Below are positions 21,669 through 33,868 of a stretch of DNA of 41,045 nt, piece by piece. The stretch lies in the NCBI GenBank assembly GCA_033085395.1, contig JANQBS010000314.1, forward strand, positions 1 through 41,045, read 5' to 3'. The position numbers and the translations under genes were made by a program. The notes below the pieces were generated by a model that saw only the letters and a program-made list of their open reading frames with translations, was not told the DNA's origin and ran no database searches. The DNA comes from Xanthoparmelia taractica (Eukaryota > Ascomycota > Lecanoromycetes > Lecanorales > Parmeliaceae). Position 1 is the first letter of the stretch. Every line of letters begins with the position of its first letter.

Positions 21669-24531
21669 ATGGTGGAATCTTCCGACGAGCCCAGTTTGTT
21701 AGATCGTATCCGGTCTTTCCCCCGCAAAGCGCATGCCTCGGACACCCCCTTCGGAGCAGACGATAAGCGTCCTGCCATTCCCCTAACCAACCCACACACC
21801 CGCAGCAATACAGATGTACCCCTTCAACAACCTCCCTCCTCAGGGCTCCCTTCAAACCATCACACTTCCTCTGCGAATAGCACAAGCAATCATGTGGCCG
21901 ACAAGACCTCGTCAGCGTTGCCACCACCAGCTCCTCCTCCGCTTGACGCCGAACATGGAGAGGCGTCTTCCTCCATAGAGCCAGGAGCCACTCCAAATAT
22001 CCTCGTTCGTTTCTACAAAGCCTGTAAAGGAATCTTCTTTTCCAGTTGGCTCAACACCCTTTTGCTATTTGTCCCCGTGGGCATAGCTGTTCAGGCAGCA
22101 GGTGTCAACAAGACCATCGTCTTTGCAATGAACGCTATTGCCATCATACCTCTTGCTGGGCTACTGAGTCATGCCACGGAAAGCGTTGCTAGCGACTTAG
22201 GCGACACCATCGGAGCGCTGATGAATATTACATTCGGCAACGCAGTAGAGCTCATCATCTTGTAAGTTCCGTCACTCAGGCCCGGAAACGTCTGTTGACT
22301 GCTCTACAGCATGTATGTTCTACCTGACAGACAGCAGACAAGAGAGAGCCATAGGTAGCCCGATAAAGCACCTACAACTCGATTGCGTTCCTTGTTATCT
22401 GCCCCTTGTGTCCCTACGTCTTCCCCGATAGTATATATTGCATAAGCTTACTCTTGTCATGTTATTAACCACAGCATTGCTCTTACCAAGGTCCGTGCCT
22501 CAATTCGTCTCTCCTCGTGTCTATGACTGACCCTTGCAAAGAATGAAATCCAGATTGTTCAAGCCTCGCTTCTGGGATCCATTCTCGCCAACCTCCTGCT
22601 CATCCTTGGCATGTGCTTCTTGTTTGGTGGGCTTCGGTTCCGTGAACAGGTACGCGAGGCTTCTTTCTGGTCGCCATTGAAGGCTAAGAACATTGCAGAT
22701 TTATAACAGTACTGTCACGCAAATGAGTGCTTGTCTACTCTCCTTGAGCGTTATGAGCTTGCTTTTGCCGGTAAGCCGCTGGACTGAAGGACTAGTCGAC
22801 GGACTGCACTTGTTCCACCCTATCAGTAGTGCTCATCAAGACTAACTGCTGTCCACGTTTGCAGACTGCGTTCCATGCTTCATTTACTGATAACGCGACC
22901 GCCGACAAAGCCGTACTACAGATCAGCAGAGGGACAAGTATCGTGAGTCATCAAAGAGCTCCCGCTGCCGCCCAACTGCTTACTTATGAAAGATTCTTCT
23001 TTTGGTGTACGTGCTGTACCTACTTTTTCAAATGAAATCGCACGCGTACATGTACCAAAGTACACCTCAGCATGTCATCGACGAAGAATCATACCCCGGC
23101 GTTCTTGCCGAAATGCTGGGGTCTTCTAGCTCATCAGACGCTTCAAGCTCGTCCAGTGGAAGCGACACAGATGGATCTTCGGGTTCAAATACGACCGCCA
23201 AGCGGATAAAAAGAGTCTTGAGAGGCCGAAGACGCCGCAAATCCAGTGCAAGTTCAAAGGACACACCTTCTGTACCCTCAACCTTGCGTACACGGTCGGG
23301 CTCCACATTTACACATAACGTTGAACAGAACGACATAGCTCTCGCAGACCTTCGAACCGATCACCCTACCTTGCCCTCACCTGTCTTGGGCGGCATTGCT
23401 AGTGGGGACGAGGCTGATACTGACGGCGAACATGACGCCCCTCCATCGGGTACAAGGAATACTACGATCAATTTCCGGGACTTTGAGAACGAGAAAGGCG
23501 GTCCTGGTAGCAAGTCACCCGAAATCAAGCCCAAAAAAAAATCGAAGAAGAAGTATCAAGAGTCTGGCCATAAGAATGAAAAGGATGCATATCTATCCAA
23601 AAAGCCTCCGTTCTCGGGAATGACGGACGGCAGCAGGCCAGCCACCCCTCACGTTGGATCTGTACAGGACGTTCAAAGTCATCCCGAAAGCTCGCCAAAG
23701 CGTCCCTTCAACATACGTGGTCTCAATGTTCGTGATGTAGTGCCAGCAATGCCAGCAATGCCCAAGATGCTGTCGAGTACCGTTTTCTCAACCGCAAACC
23801 CAACGGGTCTAGCACCCAGCGGAGCTCTAGCTACTGGTATCACGCCTCGAGCGCTGCATCGTTCGAACTCTCTGCCCAGTCGCCTTAACCAAGTCCAAGC
23901 AGCACGCCAGGCCCAGATGGTACCGCCATCCCAACCTCAACCCTACGTGCTACCCGTTAATTCAACGGGACCCGTTGGTAACAAAGCATCTGTTCCGCCC
24001 AAAAAATACATGTCTCGTACGTCGGCCGTAATCCTGCTTCTCCTATCGACCGGACTCGTCGCCGTCTGCGCTGAATTTCTGGTTGCAAGTATCGATTATC
24101 TCGTCGAGAATACAAGCGTCTCGGAAGCTTTTGTGGGTCTCATCATCCTACCCATAGTCGGCAACGCTGCCGAGCACGTTACAGCTGTTACCGTCGCCAG
24201 CAAGAACAAGATGGACCTCGCCATCGGTGTTGCTGTGGGGAGCAGCATTCAGATCGCATTGTTCGTGACACCGGTGATTGTGCTGCTTGGATGGATCCTA
24301 AATAAAGACATGAGTCTGTACTTCTCGTTGTTCGAAACGATCAGCTTGTTTGTGAGTGCATTCATTGTAAATTTCTTGGTGCTAGATGGGCGGAGCAACT
24401 ATCTGGAAGGAGCATTATTGATTGCAGCATATGTGATCATTGCGCTCGCGGCTTTCTTCTACCCCGACTCAGGCGAGCAAAGTACGATTGGTGGCGCTGA
24501 TGCGGTCGGAAAGTTGCTTCGAATGCTTTGA
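21669..24531 (+). CDS. Vacuolar Ca2+/H+ exchanger, CAX/VCX1 family (6 exons incl. 16-nt micro-exon)
   Basis: This is a cation/proton antiporter of the CAX family, which loads Ca2+ into the vacuole against the proton gradient. Exons are 21669-22261, 22475-22490, 22542-22649, 22699-22770, 22865-22942 and 22993-24531; introns are 213, 51, 49, 94 and 50 nt; the product is about 801 residues. The 16-nt exon 2 is needed to read FIALTKNEIQIVQASLLGS. The first c-repeat contains FGNAVELII (about 190-197) and the second GNAAEHVTAVTVASKNKMDLAIG (about 675-697); these form the ion pore. A Pro/Ser-rich N-terminus of about 115 residues precedes the first helix. Between helices six and seven lies a hydrophilic loop of about 320 residues with a Ser/Asp run, a basic patch (GRRRRKSS) and KKKSKKK. 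Yeast Vcx1 is about 410 residues, so this protein is nearly double, mostly because of the loop. Confidence 0.88.
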
Positions 24532-25177
24532 AGGAGTTAGAGAGGAGCCGCTCACGCCTGGCGCTAGTAAAAGGGGTAAATGCTCATGCACCATGTGCAC
24601 TATCTTCAGCAATTCGACAAGCACAATCACTGTGAGGCTGTATATCCAAGATCATGACTGTTGCGATTTCTTTCCATTTTTGAATTTGTAGACTCTGTGT
24701 CATGAGGTTGTCGTTGGCTGAAGTAGCGAGCTTCTTGCAGTATTGCCGTCGGTTTCTTTTAGGCGCTACATCTGATAGTGGCCAAGCATCAACGGAGAGC
24801 CTGTTGACTTGTGTTTAAGCCCTGCCAAAACACGTTGACATAGCGATGGGTCTTTCAACCTTTGCATGCCGTTTATCCCAAGCTGCGCGTCCCTCTTGTT
24901 CGCAGTCCTCCCTTAAGGGCCCTTAAGTCATATGCACAACAACAATGCCTTCAGATGCTTCATATACAAACCCCCACACCCCTCCTATTTCACCACCAGG
25001 CGGACGTCGAAGTAGCGTGACGAGGGAGATAACTCTCGTTGCCACTGAACATGGGGTACATGAAGCTTGTTTCGATCGACTGCGACGCCAAAGCCCCAGA
25101 AAGGCGGCGTCTTCGCGGGGCAGCATTGTCGGAAAAGCGCATAAGTGCATGATGTGATCGTATGATGGCTTCGAATT
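24532..25177. other. Convergent intergenic region, no gene recognised
   Basis: This is the 3'-to-3' gap between the exchanger (plus) and VPS28 (minus). Open frames on both strands at about 24923-25157 are short and unsupported. Confidence 0.4.
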
Positions 25178-25953
25178 TCAGGTCAAAGTCTTTTTGAACC
25201 CAGCATATGCCCCCTCCATCTCGAACACCAACTCCCTCGCTTCTCCCTCGGACAATTCCTCCTGCGCCCTCATTCCATTCAACCGAATCAACCAGGTGAT
25301 AATCTTCGGTCTCCCTTGGAACTCTGTTGATGTCACCTCATTGACAGATTGGATGAGCTCGACGAGCAATGGATGTAGAGCATCTTTTGAAAGCATGTTG
25401 AGCTTTAGGGCGTCGAGCAAGGTGATAAAATTCTCGGTTGCTAGTAGGATCTTAGAGCCTGATGCTGGGGGTTGGGAAGGGGCGGTCGGAGGATGCAGGG
25501 CGGAAGTCGAGGTGTGCGAATTAGAGGGGTCGGCGACGGTGGCAGGGAGGTTGACGCGAAGGCGCTCAGTTGCGCGGGGGCATTCGATCTGGCGTTGTCA
25601 GAGAGAAAGGCGGGCGTTTTGGGAGTTGGAGGTCATACATCCCACCGGCGCTTGAACGTCTCCAAATCCACGAAAGAGCGGGCGACAGTGTCATCGCTCA
25701 GATTGGACTTGTACTGCTTCAGCAAACGAGCGCATATCTCCGTGTATTCTCCTTCGGGAATGGAGTCTTTGATGTAGGCCTTCTCCAGGCCATCAAGGGT
25801 TATGATGATGCTGTAAATCTCTGCAAGGGAATCATTCAGATCCTTCTCCGCCGCTGTTTCTGAAAGCTTTACTTCCTGGGTCGGATTCATGTCAGCCCTA
25901 TGTTGGCCGATCAGTGGGAGAATTCTAGGGAAGGATTGGATGTACTCGTACAT
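25178..25953 (-). CDS. VPS28: ESCRT-I subunit VPS28 (N-terminus uncertain)
   Basis: VPS28 is a core subunit of ESCRT-I, which sorts ubiquitinated membrane proteins into multivesicular endosomes. Exons 25639-25953 and 25178-25588 are joined by a 50-nt intron at WD|IECPRATERL. The N-terminal ESCRT-I-binding domain shows EVKLSETAAEKDL, LAEIYSIIITLDGLEKAYIKDSI and YTEICARLLKQYKS. After a Ser/Pro-rich linker, the C-terminal four-helix domain, which binds ESCRT-II, shows ATENFITLLDALKLNM and QGRPKIITWLIRLNGM. As modelled it is 241 residues. The Met at 25953 overlaps a strong GTATGT donor, and a CTGAC branch and CCCAG acceptor follow just before EVKL, so the first 26 residues may really be an intron fed by an unseen upstream mini-exon. 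The Met at 25890 (MNPTQEVKL) is another possible start. Confidence 0.85.
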
Positions 25954-26773
25954 ACTAGCAGATTTCCAAGCCCTTAACTAGGTCAAAAGGGCTAAGAGCG
26001 TTATGTACCGTAAGGTATGCAATGACCGCTACTCTACGACTCTACGACTCTACTACTGTATATACTCTTTCGTTCTGCATGAGAGGCAACGAAAATAAAA
26101 GAAAAGAAAAGATGTATCGAATCAAACCTCCCTATTAATTCGGGAAATGTATATTAGACCTACCAATGAATCAATATGAATATCAGTTGACTATGGAATG
26201 AACAGACTAATATAATACCTTAATAATACCACCTAAATAACAATACCTATGTATCTAAAAATGGAGGAAATAAAATATCAAAATATCAAATAAAAGGTAG
26301 ACATTTCAATAATTCAAGACGCAAAATGACGTTGTATTTTAGCGTGAGAAGCGGGTGTGGCTGATTTGGTGTAGGAGGAAGCTGCTCCCGATGATTTGGT
26401 AGAAGAGAATGATAGTAGAGTGACTCTAAAGATATTTGGGAGTACGAGTACCTCAACTCTACTAACCTCCATACTTTCATGCATCCATTCCCTTCGAATC
26501 CTTTTTCCCTTCAACTCCATCAAGGACAATTGACCTTCCCAATCTCCCACCCATATCCCATCTCTCCCCCCTACACATCCTGTAGCGACCCCTACTACCA
26601 CCACCACCAGGACCACCACCAGCACCTGACCGAGGCCATATTGTCTCATCTGCTTAGCATTCAAAAATACTATGAAGACTTCCTTGTGTCAGGCGCAACG
26701 ATCCCATCAAGGCACCCTCTCAATACCCTCATGAACGTTGGTAGGGAGCTCAAATGGTTGCCCGCCAGCCTCT
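25954..26773. other. Divergent promoter region between VPS28 and the histidine kinase
   Basis: The left half is A-rich with AAAAG-type repeats near 26090-26110. The right half is pyrimidine-rich with a CCACCA-repeat stretch near 26597-26625. That suggests the long 5' leader of the kinase gene, but I see no definite regulatory motif and no supported gene. Confidence 0.4.
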
Positions 26774-29700
26774 ATGAATGTTTCTCAGTCCATCTTCACC
26801 GCGCCGGATAGCTTCACGAGTAAACAGAACCCCGAACCCACTTCCCCAACGCTCGGCAAGCGGTCAAGAAATTCAAGTACTGCCAGGCCCAATACCCACA
26901 CTTGGTTCAGGGATAGCACGGCGGAGCACGCAGACGCCGCTCAAGTCACCTCGGAGCCTTTCAAGCCAGCGCATAGCGTGCCATGGAGCTCGAACTACCG
27001 GAGTAACCTTTGCAGTGACCCATCGTTTTCTTCGGCAGGCAAGAAGCGTGCTTCGTCAAGGGTGTCACCCCATCTTTCCACCGCAGGCGGGCCACCCCCT
27101 TTAAAAAAGCAAGATATTCGACATCGATCTCGACGTGACCTCGATTCTGCTGGTATTGGACGCCAACCCACCGACGATAGTCTCGCTCCGGCGCCTCTCT
27201 TCCTTCCTGACCAGCTCCATCAGCGGCCGACTTTACCATACCGACTCTCGAGTTCCGAGGCCGACCCAAGGATGTTGAGCAAGGCAAACAAAGATGACAC
27301 AACAGGAGTAAGAACCTTGAAGTTGGCACGGGGTCCTGTGAATGTGGGTAATCCATCTCGGCCCTTGGCTCCTCGCACACCAAGTGGCAGTGGCCGCAGC
27401 TATCTGGGCAATTTCAGCAAACCAGCAAAGTCCCCTGACAGGGGAGGAAAGCCTAGTGCACTCCTAATACTCAGCCAAGTGGGTGTGATTGAGTTGCTAG
27501 AGCAAGATGAGCGTCCGACATTCATTCTCGATCTGGGTGAGCAATCGAATTACGAACCTGGGCCTCTCAAGGTCGTCTTCGCCAACGCTGCACTGAGGGC
27601 GTCTCCACTAGCATTAGACATGATCTCTGGCAGAGCGGGTCAAGTATCACCGGGGCTTACTGCCACGACCGCTTTCTCGGACTTCAAAGCTTGGTCTCTG
27701 AGCTATGTGAAAGACCATGAGTCTCTTGATGTTGCCCTCCCTTCATTCTACTATGCAGGAGCCACATGGACCAGTTGCTCACTCAGGAAACGATTTCGAG
27801 TAATCAAAAGCAACGCAGATTCGACCAAGGCTGGCCTTCCCTCAAATCCGCCATCGATGGCGTTCCCGTCCAGTTCTACTCTGGGCAAAGACGGTGAAAT
27901 TTTAGTTGCTACTCCTACTGATAGGGCTCCGCGTGTCGAGGAACAACCGCAAGATTACTTTGGCAATGCTGGGGTCTCTGTGTCGGCGACTGACCAACGC
28001 AGCGGCACGGGAACTCATCGAAGGGGTCTTTCAGGGCAACTAAATGAGCCTGGCCGACACCCACAACAGAACCAGAAGGCTAGCATGCGTAACGGACGGC
28101 ACAATCTACCAATAAGATCAACGTCAAAACCAGAATCGGTGACGAGCTCGCCTCATAGCTCCCATAATGGCGAGGCTATCTTGCGAGCTGCTTCTGCTGG
28201 AGATCTCGACCACTTCAACATCTACCCGCAGAATGAGCAGAGTTTCTTTGACTGGACTCGGCTGCCCAACTCGCCGGCTCTACCTCGTCATATCCAGTTC
28301 ACGAGAAGTATCGACTGGGCATCAACGCCACTGGGCCCTATGGAGGGCTGGGCACCAGAACTTCGTAGCATGTGCAACCTTATAATGGCGAGTCCGCATC
28401 CTGCAGCGATGTACTGGGGTCCTGACCTGATTGCAATCTATAATGAAGCCTATATCTTACTGGCCGGACAGAAGCATCCTAGATTAATGGGCCAGAGTTA
28501 CCGTGATGTGTGGGCGGAGATCTGGGATTCCGTAGAAGGGGTCTTCCGCAGTGCTACTACAACGGGGCAAGCGACAATGAAGGACGATGATTGTCTTTTC
28601 ATCCAAAGGGCCTTGAAAGAGGGGCATCTTGAAGAAACTTACTTTTCTTGGTCAATAATACCTCTAGTCGGGTCCGACGGCTCTGTCGTTGGTCTCTACA
28701 ATCCAGCCTTCGAGAAAACTCGACGGAAAGTTGCAGAGCGGCGGATGTTGACACTCCGGGAAGTGGGGGAAAAGACTACTTCAGCCCGGGATCTGAAGAG
28801 TTTCTGGCAGCAATGTTTGAGGGGTCTGGAATACAACGAGTATGATGCTCCATTCGTGCTCTTGTACTCAATCACGGATGACTCTGACAGTGACTCGTCA
28901 TCGATGCATTCTAACAGCAATATGGGGTTCAAGCAATGCGTATTTGAAGGCTCCCTTGGCATACCCAATGGCCATCCTGCAGCAGCGCCGGTTGTCGATC
29001 TCAGGAATGGGACTGAATATTTCGCAAGCGTCTTCCGCAAGGCTATCAAAGGCGATCGGCCAGTATTCTTATCGGTTGAAGATGGCACGCTCGATGCGAT
29101 GTTTCTCAAAGGTATCGAGTGGCGAGGGTTCGGCGACCCATGTACAGCCGCTGTATGCTGTCCCATCCAATTGACCGGCGGCGAGTCGACATTGGGCTTC
29201 CTCGTCATGGGCGTTAATCCTCGGAGACCCTATGATGATGATTATAGCCTTTATGTGCAGCTTTTGAGCCGCCAACTGGCCACAGCTATGGCTTCTGTAG
29301 TCCTTTTCGAAGAGGAAATTGCTAGAGGCGAGCGAGCTGCGCGGCTCGCAGCTCAGGACCGGATCGAGCTCTCAGAGCAGTTGGCCGCACGAACCCAAGA
29401 GGCAGTGGAGAGCGAGACCAAATTCACTCGTATGGCCGAATTTGCTCCCGTAGGAATTTTCATTGCGGACTCTAAGGGGAAGATCGCATATTGTAACGAG
29501 AAGTGGTATGAAATATCAAGAGTACCAAAAGGCCTCGAGGGCACCGACGAATGGATAGATTCTGTCAAAGATGAGGACAAAGAAACAGTAAGGAAGCTGT
29601 GGTTGGATCTTGTTCACAACGCGGTCCCCCTGAATGCTGAGATTCGTTTCCAAGCAACATGGATTGATCAAAACGGGAACAAAGGTGACACATGGGCACT

Positions 29701-31325
29701 GGCCAGTGCTTTCCCAGAAAAGGGAGCAGACGGTAGAGTCAAGGTCATCTTTGGTAGCATTACAGATATCAGCCAGCAGAAGTGGGCGGAACATTTCGAG
29801 AAGAGGAGGATGGAAGAAGCAGTTGAAATGAAACGCCAACAGGAGAATTTTATTGATATCACGAGCCATGAGATGCGAAATCCCTTAAGCGCTATCCTGC
29901 AGTGCGCAGACGAGATCACGACGTCAATGACAGACCTCCAAGGGAGTAATGTTGCGCAAGGGCAGGTTGCGGAGTTGGTGCAAAACGCAATTGATGCATC
30001 CGGGATTATTGCTCTTTGTGCACAACACCAAAAGCGAATTGTTGATGATATTCTAACCCTTTCGAAGCTGGATTCCGCACTGCTTTTGGTAACACCTTGT
30101 GATGTTATGCCGAAGACTGTGGTGCAGCGAGCGCTAAAGATGTTCGATGGTGAGGTGCACACGGCAGATATTAAGCTGAACTTTAGTGTCGATGAATCCA
30201 TTGAGAAATTTGGCATAGAGTGGGTGAAACTGGATCCATCCCGGCTGCTACAGGTCCTCATTAACCTTACAACAAACGCAATCAAATTCACCACAACCCA
30301 GGAGAAACGTATCATCAATGTGACCCTAGCAGCATCCCTAGAGCGGCCTTCGAAAGATGGTAGCGTCGTCTCATACTTTCCAGCGAGACCGAAGAAACAG
30401 GACCTTACCAAAAGCCCAGATTGGGGCATAGGCGAAAAAGTCTACTTACACTTCGCCGTTCAAGACACTGGCCGTGGCCTTAATGATGACGAAAAGAAGC
30501 TTCTCTTCCATCGTTTCTCTCAAGCGAGCCCTAGGACGCACGTACAGTATGGCGGATCAGGCCTTGGTTTGTTCATCTCACGCCAGCTCGTAGAACTGCA
30601 AGGGGGTGAAATTGGTGTAGCGTCCAGAGCAGGAGAGGGCAGCACTTTTGCTTTCTACATCACCGCTCGAAGATCTACAGCTCCCAAAGATGACATTGAC
30701 CAATTCCCGGGCGCAGGCGCGCGTAAGCCGTCCACAGGCAAACGCCCAACGCCCACGTCCCTTGGAGGCGTCGCTCCATCTTCGCAGACCTCGCAAACGT
30801 CTGTATCGCAAAAGCTTGTCCCCAAAGGCAGTCTCAAAATACTCATAGTCGAGGATAACCTCGTCAATCAGAAGGTGCTGAGCAAACAGCTCCGTAATAT
30901 GGGCTGCGTTGTGCATGTCGCCAACCATGGCGGCGAATGCCTCGAACGGCTAAAGGAATCTACCTTTTGGAAAGGAAATGGGCGCGACGGACTGGAAATT
31001 AGTGTTATACTCATGGATCAGGAAATGCCAGTCATGGATGGTTTGGCGTGTACGAAAGAAATTCGTAGGCTGGAGGAGAAAGGAGTGGTAATCAGCCATG
31101 TGCCGATCATTGCTGTGACTGCCAATGCGCGCAGCGAGCAGATTGATACGGCTATGGATGTTGGCATGGTACGTCCCACACTGAATCTCAATTGCCGACA
31201 GTATAATTGACTGGTTTCAGGACGATGTTGTCTCGAAACCATTTCGTATCGTGGATCTCATCCCCAAAGTGGAAGAATTGACGGAGAGGTATCCTTATCC
31301 AATCAAAGGCGCCTTTCGCTCGTAG
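26774..31325 (+). CDS. Hybrid sensor histidine kinase with PAS, GAF-like, HisKA, HATPase and receiver domains (2 exons)
   Basis: Exons 26774-31168 and 31221-31325, split by a 52-nt intron, encode about 1,499 residues. Such kinases sense a stimulus, autophosphorylate on His and relay the phosphate through an internal receiver to a phosphotransfer protein and MAPK or response-regulator output. The first 250 residues are Ser/Pro-rich. A PAS-like segment lies near 275-320. A second sensor block begins at about 508 (FTRSIDWASTPLGP, NLIMASPHPAAMYWGP), followed by a GAF-like domain (about 690-840) and a canonical PAS from about 885 (FAPVGIFIADSKGKIAYCN). HisKA has SHEMRNPLSA with His at about 1032. 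The ATPase has the N box (LINLTTNAIKFT), DTGRGL and GSGLGLFIS. The receiver has VEDNLVNQ, acceptor Asp at about 1415 (LMDQEMPVMDG) and Lys in VVSKPF, supplied by exon 2. No membrane helix is evident, so it is probably cytosolic. The first ATG in frame is at 26774. Confidence 0.88.
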
Positions 31326-32028
31326 AAAAGAAATCTGCCATTATTTTTGGGGAAGTAGCTATGAAATTTTTGCTCTCAATTCCTGTCGGCATCGCGAGGA
31401 AAGCATGGCGCTGGGAGAGCGATGAATTTGACGCTGCATTCCAGGAGCATAGCAGAGGTCAAAAGCAAACCTGCAGGGTCATTGTATTGAACTGACAGGA
31501 GTCGAGGCTTTTTGCCCGTCGTGAGACGATTCTCGATGTAACTCCACTGAAATTAATGCAAATTCACGTTTTGGAGGCATGCTCCAATGTGCTCTGCCTG
31601 TATCTTGAAGCTCGGATACTCTTGAAAATACAAGGGATTGACACAAGATGCTGGCCTTGTCGCAACAACTTGAGCTTCAGCAGAACAGAAGTATGGACTT
31701 TTGATCCCGCCATGAAGAATAGATACGATGGCGAGACGTTCGATGCCCTGTCGAGGAAAGGACTGGTTCATTCACCTTATACAATGCCACATTTGTAGAT
31801 GGGGGTCATACTTTGCATTTGCTCATCTCTTCAATGTACGTTATCGTGGAATAAAATCTATTTCAGTATTCTGACGGCAAACAATGATGCGGCTCGATGA
31901 GACTGTTTCAGATGGTATCACGGCTCTAAATGACTGCAACCGAATGCTTTTTTTCAAACTCCCGCCGACCTGCCACCCACCAGTCTTGTAGAATTGTTTA
32001 GGAAGAGACGGAGCAACGAGCCCTTTGA
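31326..32028. other. Convergent intergenic region, no gene seen
   Basis: This is the 3'-to-3' gap between the histidine kinase (plus) and the ceramide synthase (minus). The longest open frames, at about 31553-31798 on both strands, have no recognisable features. Confidence 0.45.
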
Positions 32029-33468
32029 TCATCCGTTGCACCCCACCCGTCCAATCAGCTCTTTCCTATCCCTTGACCCAGGGACCCTAATCCCACCTCT
32101 CTGGAAGAGTCCAGTCTGGCGTGAAGGAGCTTCACTGCCAGAAGCCATGGCCTTTCCAGTTGCAGACTGGGTCGGCTTGCCATTCGCACGTACCTCGCAA
32201 GTCTCCCCTCGTCCTTCATCCTCTTCACCTTCATCTTCATCACCGCTGCGGGTATCACTTGCGCCCTCACCCTTCAACACGCTCAACGCTACCTTGATAA
32301 TCATCCCAAACCAAACAATGCTCAGCACTTGCAACATTAACAGCAGGCCCAGAAATACTGATTTGATGTTCCTGTCGAGGCATATCGTTCCCTTCTGATC
32401 AAAGAATGGATCAAAGTACCTCCATCGGTTCAGCTTTCTCGGATCCGTTTCCCGTTCCATAGTGTCTCCTGAATAACAGGCAAAGGGCATGACACGAGGA
32501 ACATCACGGTATATAGACCAGCATAGGTTGACGTAGATACCATGGCGCGCGACGAGCCAGGTTGCCAGGAATATGCCGAACATGGTATTGCAGGCAGCTT
32601 CACAGTGTAGATATTTGAGCATTTTCGCGAGCTATTTTGCGTCAGCCTTCGTGGAAGTATGGGCAACCTGCGAATCCGCCGACTCTCGTAGCTCCGCATG
32701 GCTTACATACCGGCAACAAAAAATCAACCACGTCCATAATGCAAAGAATGACATTGCCGACGTTGGTCCAACGATAGGCGTACGCGACGTACATCAAGAA
32801 ACTCGTCACACAGTGGTGGAGAAACATTTGCCCAAAGTCTTTTCTTCGTTCTTCCAGGTTGATGGCGAGGAGTGCTTGTAGATAGAAGGCGAGCTGGACC
32901 AGGAAATACCATTTGAGTTCTCCAGACAGTTGGCGAGACGGCCAGGTGGACCAAAGTTCCTCGAAGTTGAGCCAATAGGGAGAATTCAAGAGGATGTTCT
33001 GAGCGTCGAGAATCAGGATTGATTCGGCCAAGGTGAAGAAGGAGTGTACGCACCATGCCCATTGGAAAGGATATGAAGTAGTATATCAGGAGCCATCCCT
33101 GCTCGGCAAAGCGCATGCTTGCTTTGCGAGACATGACGCGAAGTCGCGTGACAAACCCGTAGAGACATTCAATGATTGTAGCCCTTATGGCCGTCATCAA
33201 GACAAGCGAGCCGAGGACGAAGAGAGCATCCTCGGATCCTTGCACGTATCGTCCGTTGCCTTGAGCATACGGTAACTGATAGAGAGGTGTGGTATAGGGT
33301 CGTACAAGGGGGAATAGCGAGTGTATTGTGGCCACAGAAAGAATGAGGGACCATGAGACGGCTGCAAAGGTGTTAGACTGGCTCTGAAGTGACTGCAATG
33401 AAAGTTGTTGGACCTATCTGCTTCTTGGTGGTCCAATTGGCAAAAAGCTGGTCTTTTTGCACCACCAT
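32029..33468 (-). CDS. Acyl-CoA-dependent ceramide synthase, Lag1/TLC family (4 exons)
   Basis: This endoplasmic-reticulum enzyme N-acylates a sphingoid base with a fatty acyl-CoA to make ceramide. Exons are 33414-33468, 33054-33361, 32711-32998 and 32029-32631; introns are 52, 55 and 79 nt with CTAAC/CTGAC branch sites; the product is 417 residues, close to yeast Lag1 (411). The start at 33468 sits in a strong GCCATGG context; the frame stays open upstream to 33606 but without another ATG. The TLC domain shows ANWTTKKQIAVSWS, FAEQGWLLIYYFISFPMGM, NSPYWLNFEELW and EERRKDFGQMFLHHCVTSF with the catalytic His pair (about 182-183). WTNVGNVILCIMDVVDFLLP carries the conserved Asp residues (about 210 and 213), and LAKMLKYL follows. 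Several hydrophobic helices span the protein. The C-terminal tail is strongly acidic (GDEDEGEEDEG), as in Lag1 proteins phosphorylated by casein kinase 2. Confidence 0.88.
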
Positions 33469-33868
33469 GGCGGTAATAAGGAGGGACGGAAGGGTTGAAG
33501 ATAACGACAGTGTATTGCTACTCGAAGCAATGGCTCTCAATGGACGACTAGACCTGACACGCTGTACGCTCGAAAGTTGAAAAGCAGGGAATAAAGTAAG
33601 GTACAACCATAATAAGGTAGATATCTAAGTACTTAGAGAATTCGTTTATGGAAGGGGATCTAGAATGGCGGTAGGCTAATTCAAGCGAGAGATAAGCAAC
33701 GCCGATTCTATTGTTCCATGGTTGGTACATACACGTTAATCCTAGGATATGCACAATTAGGGCTAGGGTTAGCATCACCAAAATGCCTACATCTCATTAA
33801 TTGACCTCTGCTTGAATCGTATCACTATTTAGTATATTCCTCACTAAAGAATCTTGCTCGTTAATAGA
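33469..33868. other. Ceramide synthase upstream region and edge of the AT-rich block
   Basis: This stretch has normal composition at its left and becomes AT-rich at its right. At about 33756-33773 it carries TTAGGGCTAGGGTTAG, which resembles degenerate telomere repeats and reads on the minus strand as a telobox-like motif about 290 bp before the ceramide synthase start. Confidence 0.45.

Noticed and set aside
24945..25157. 70-residue Pro/Arg-rich frame between the exchanger and VPS28
   Set aside because: Short, overlapped by an opposite-strand frame, no recognisable family.
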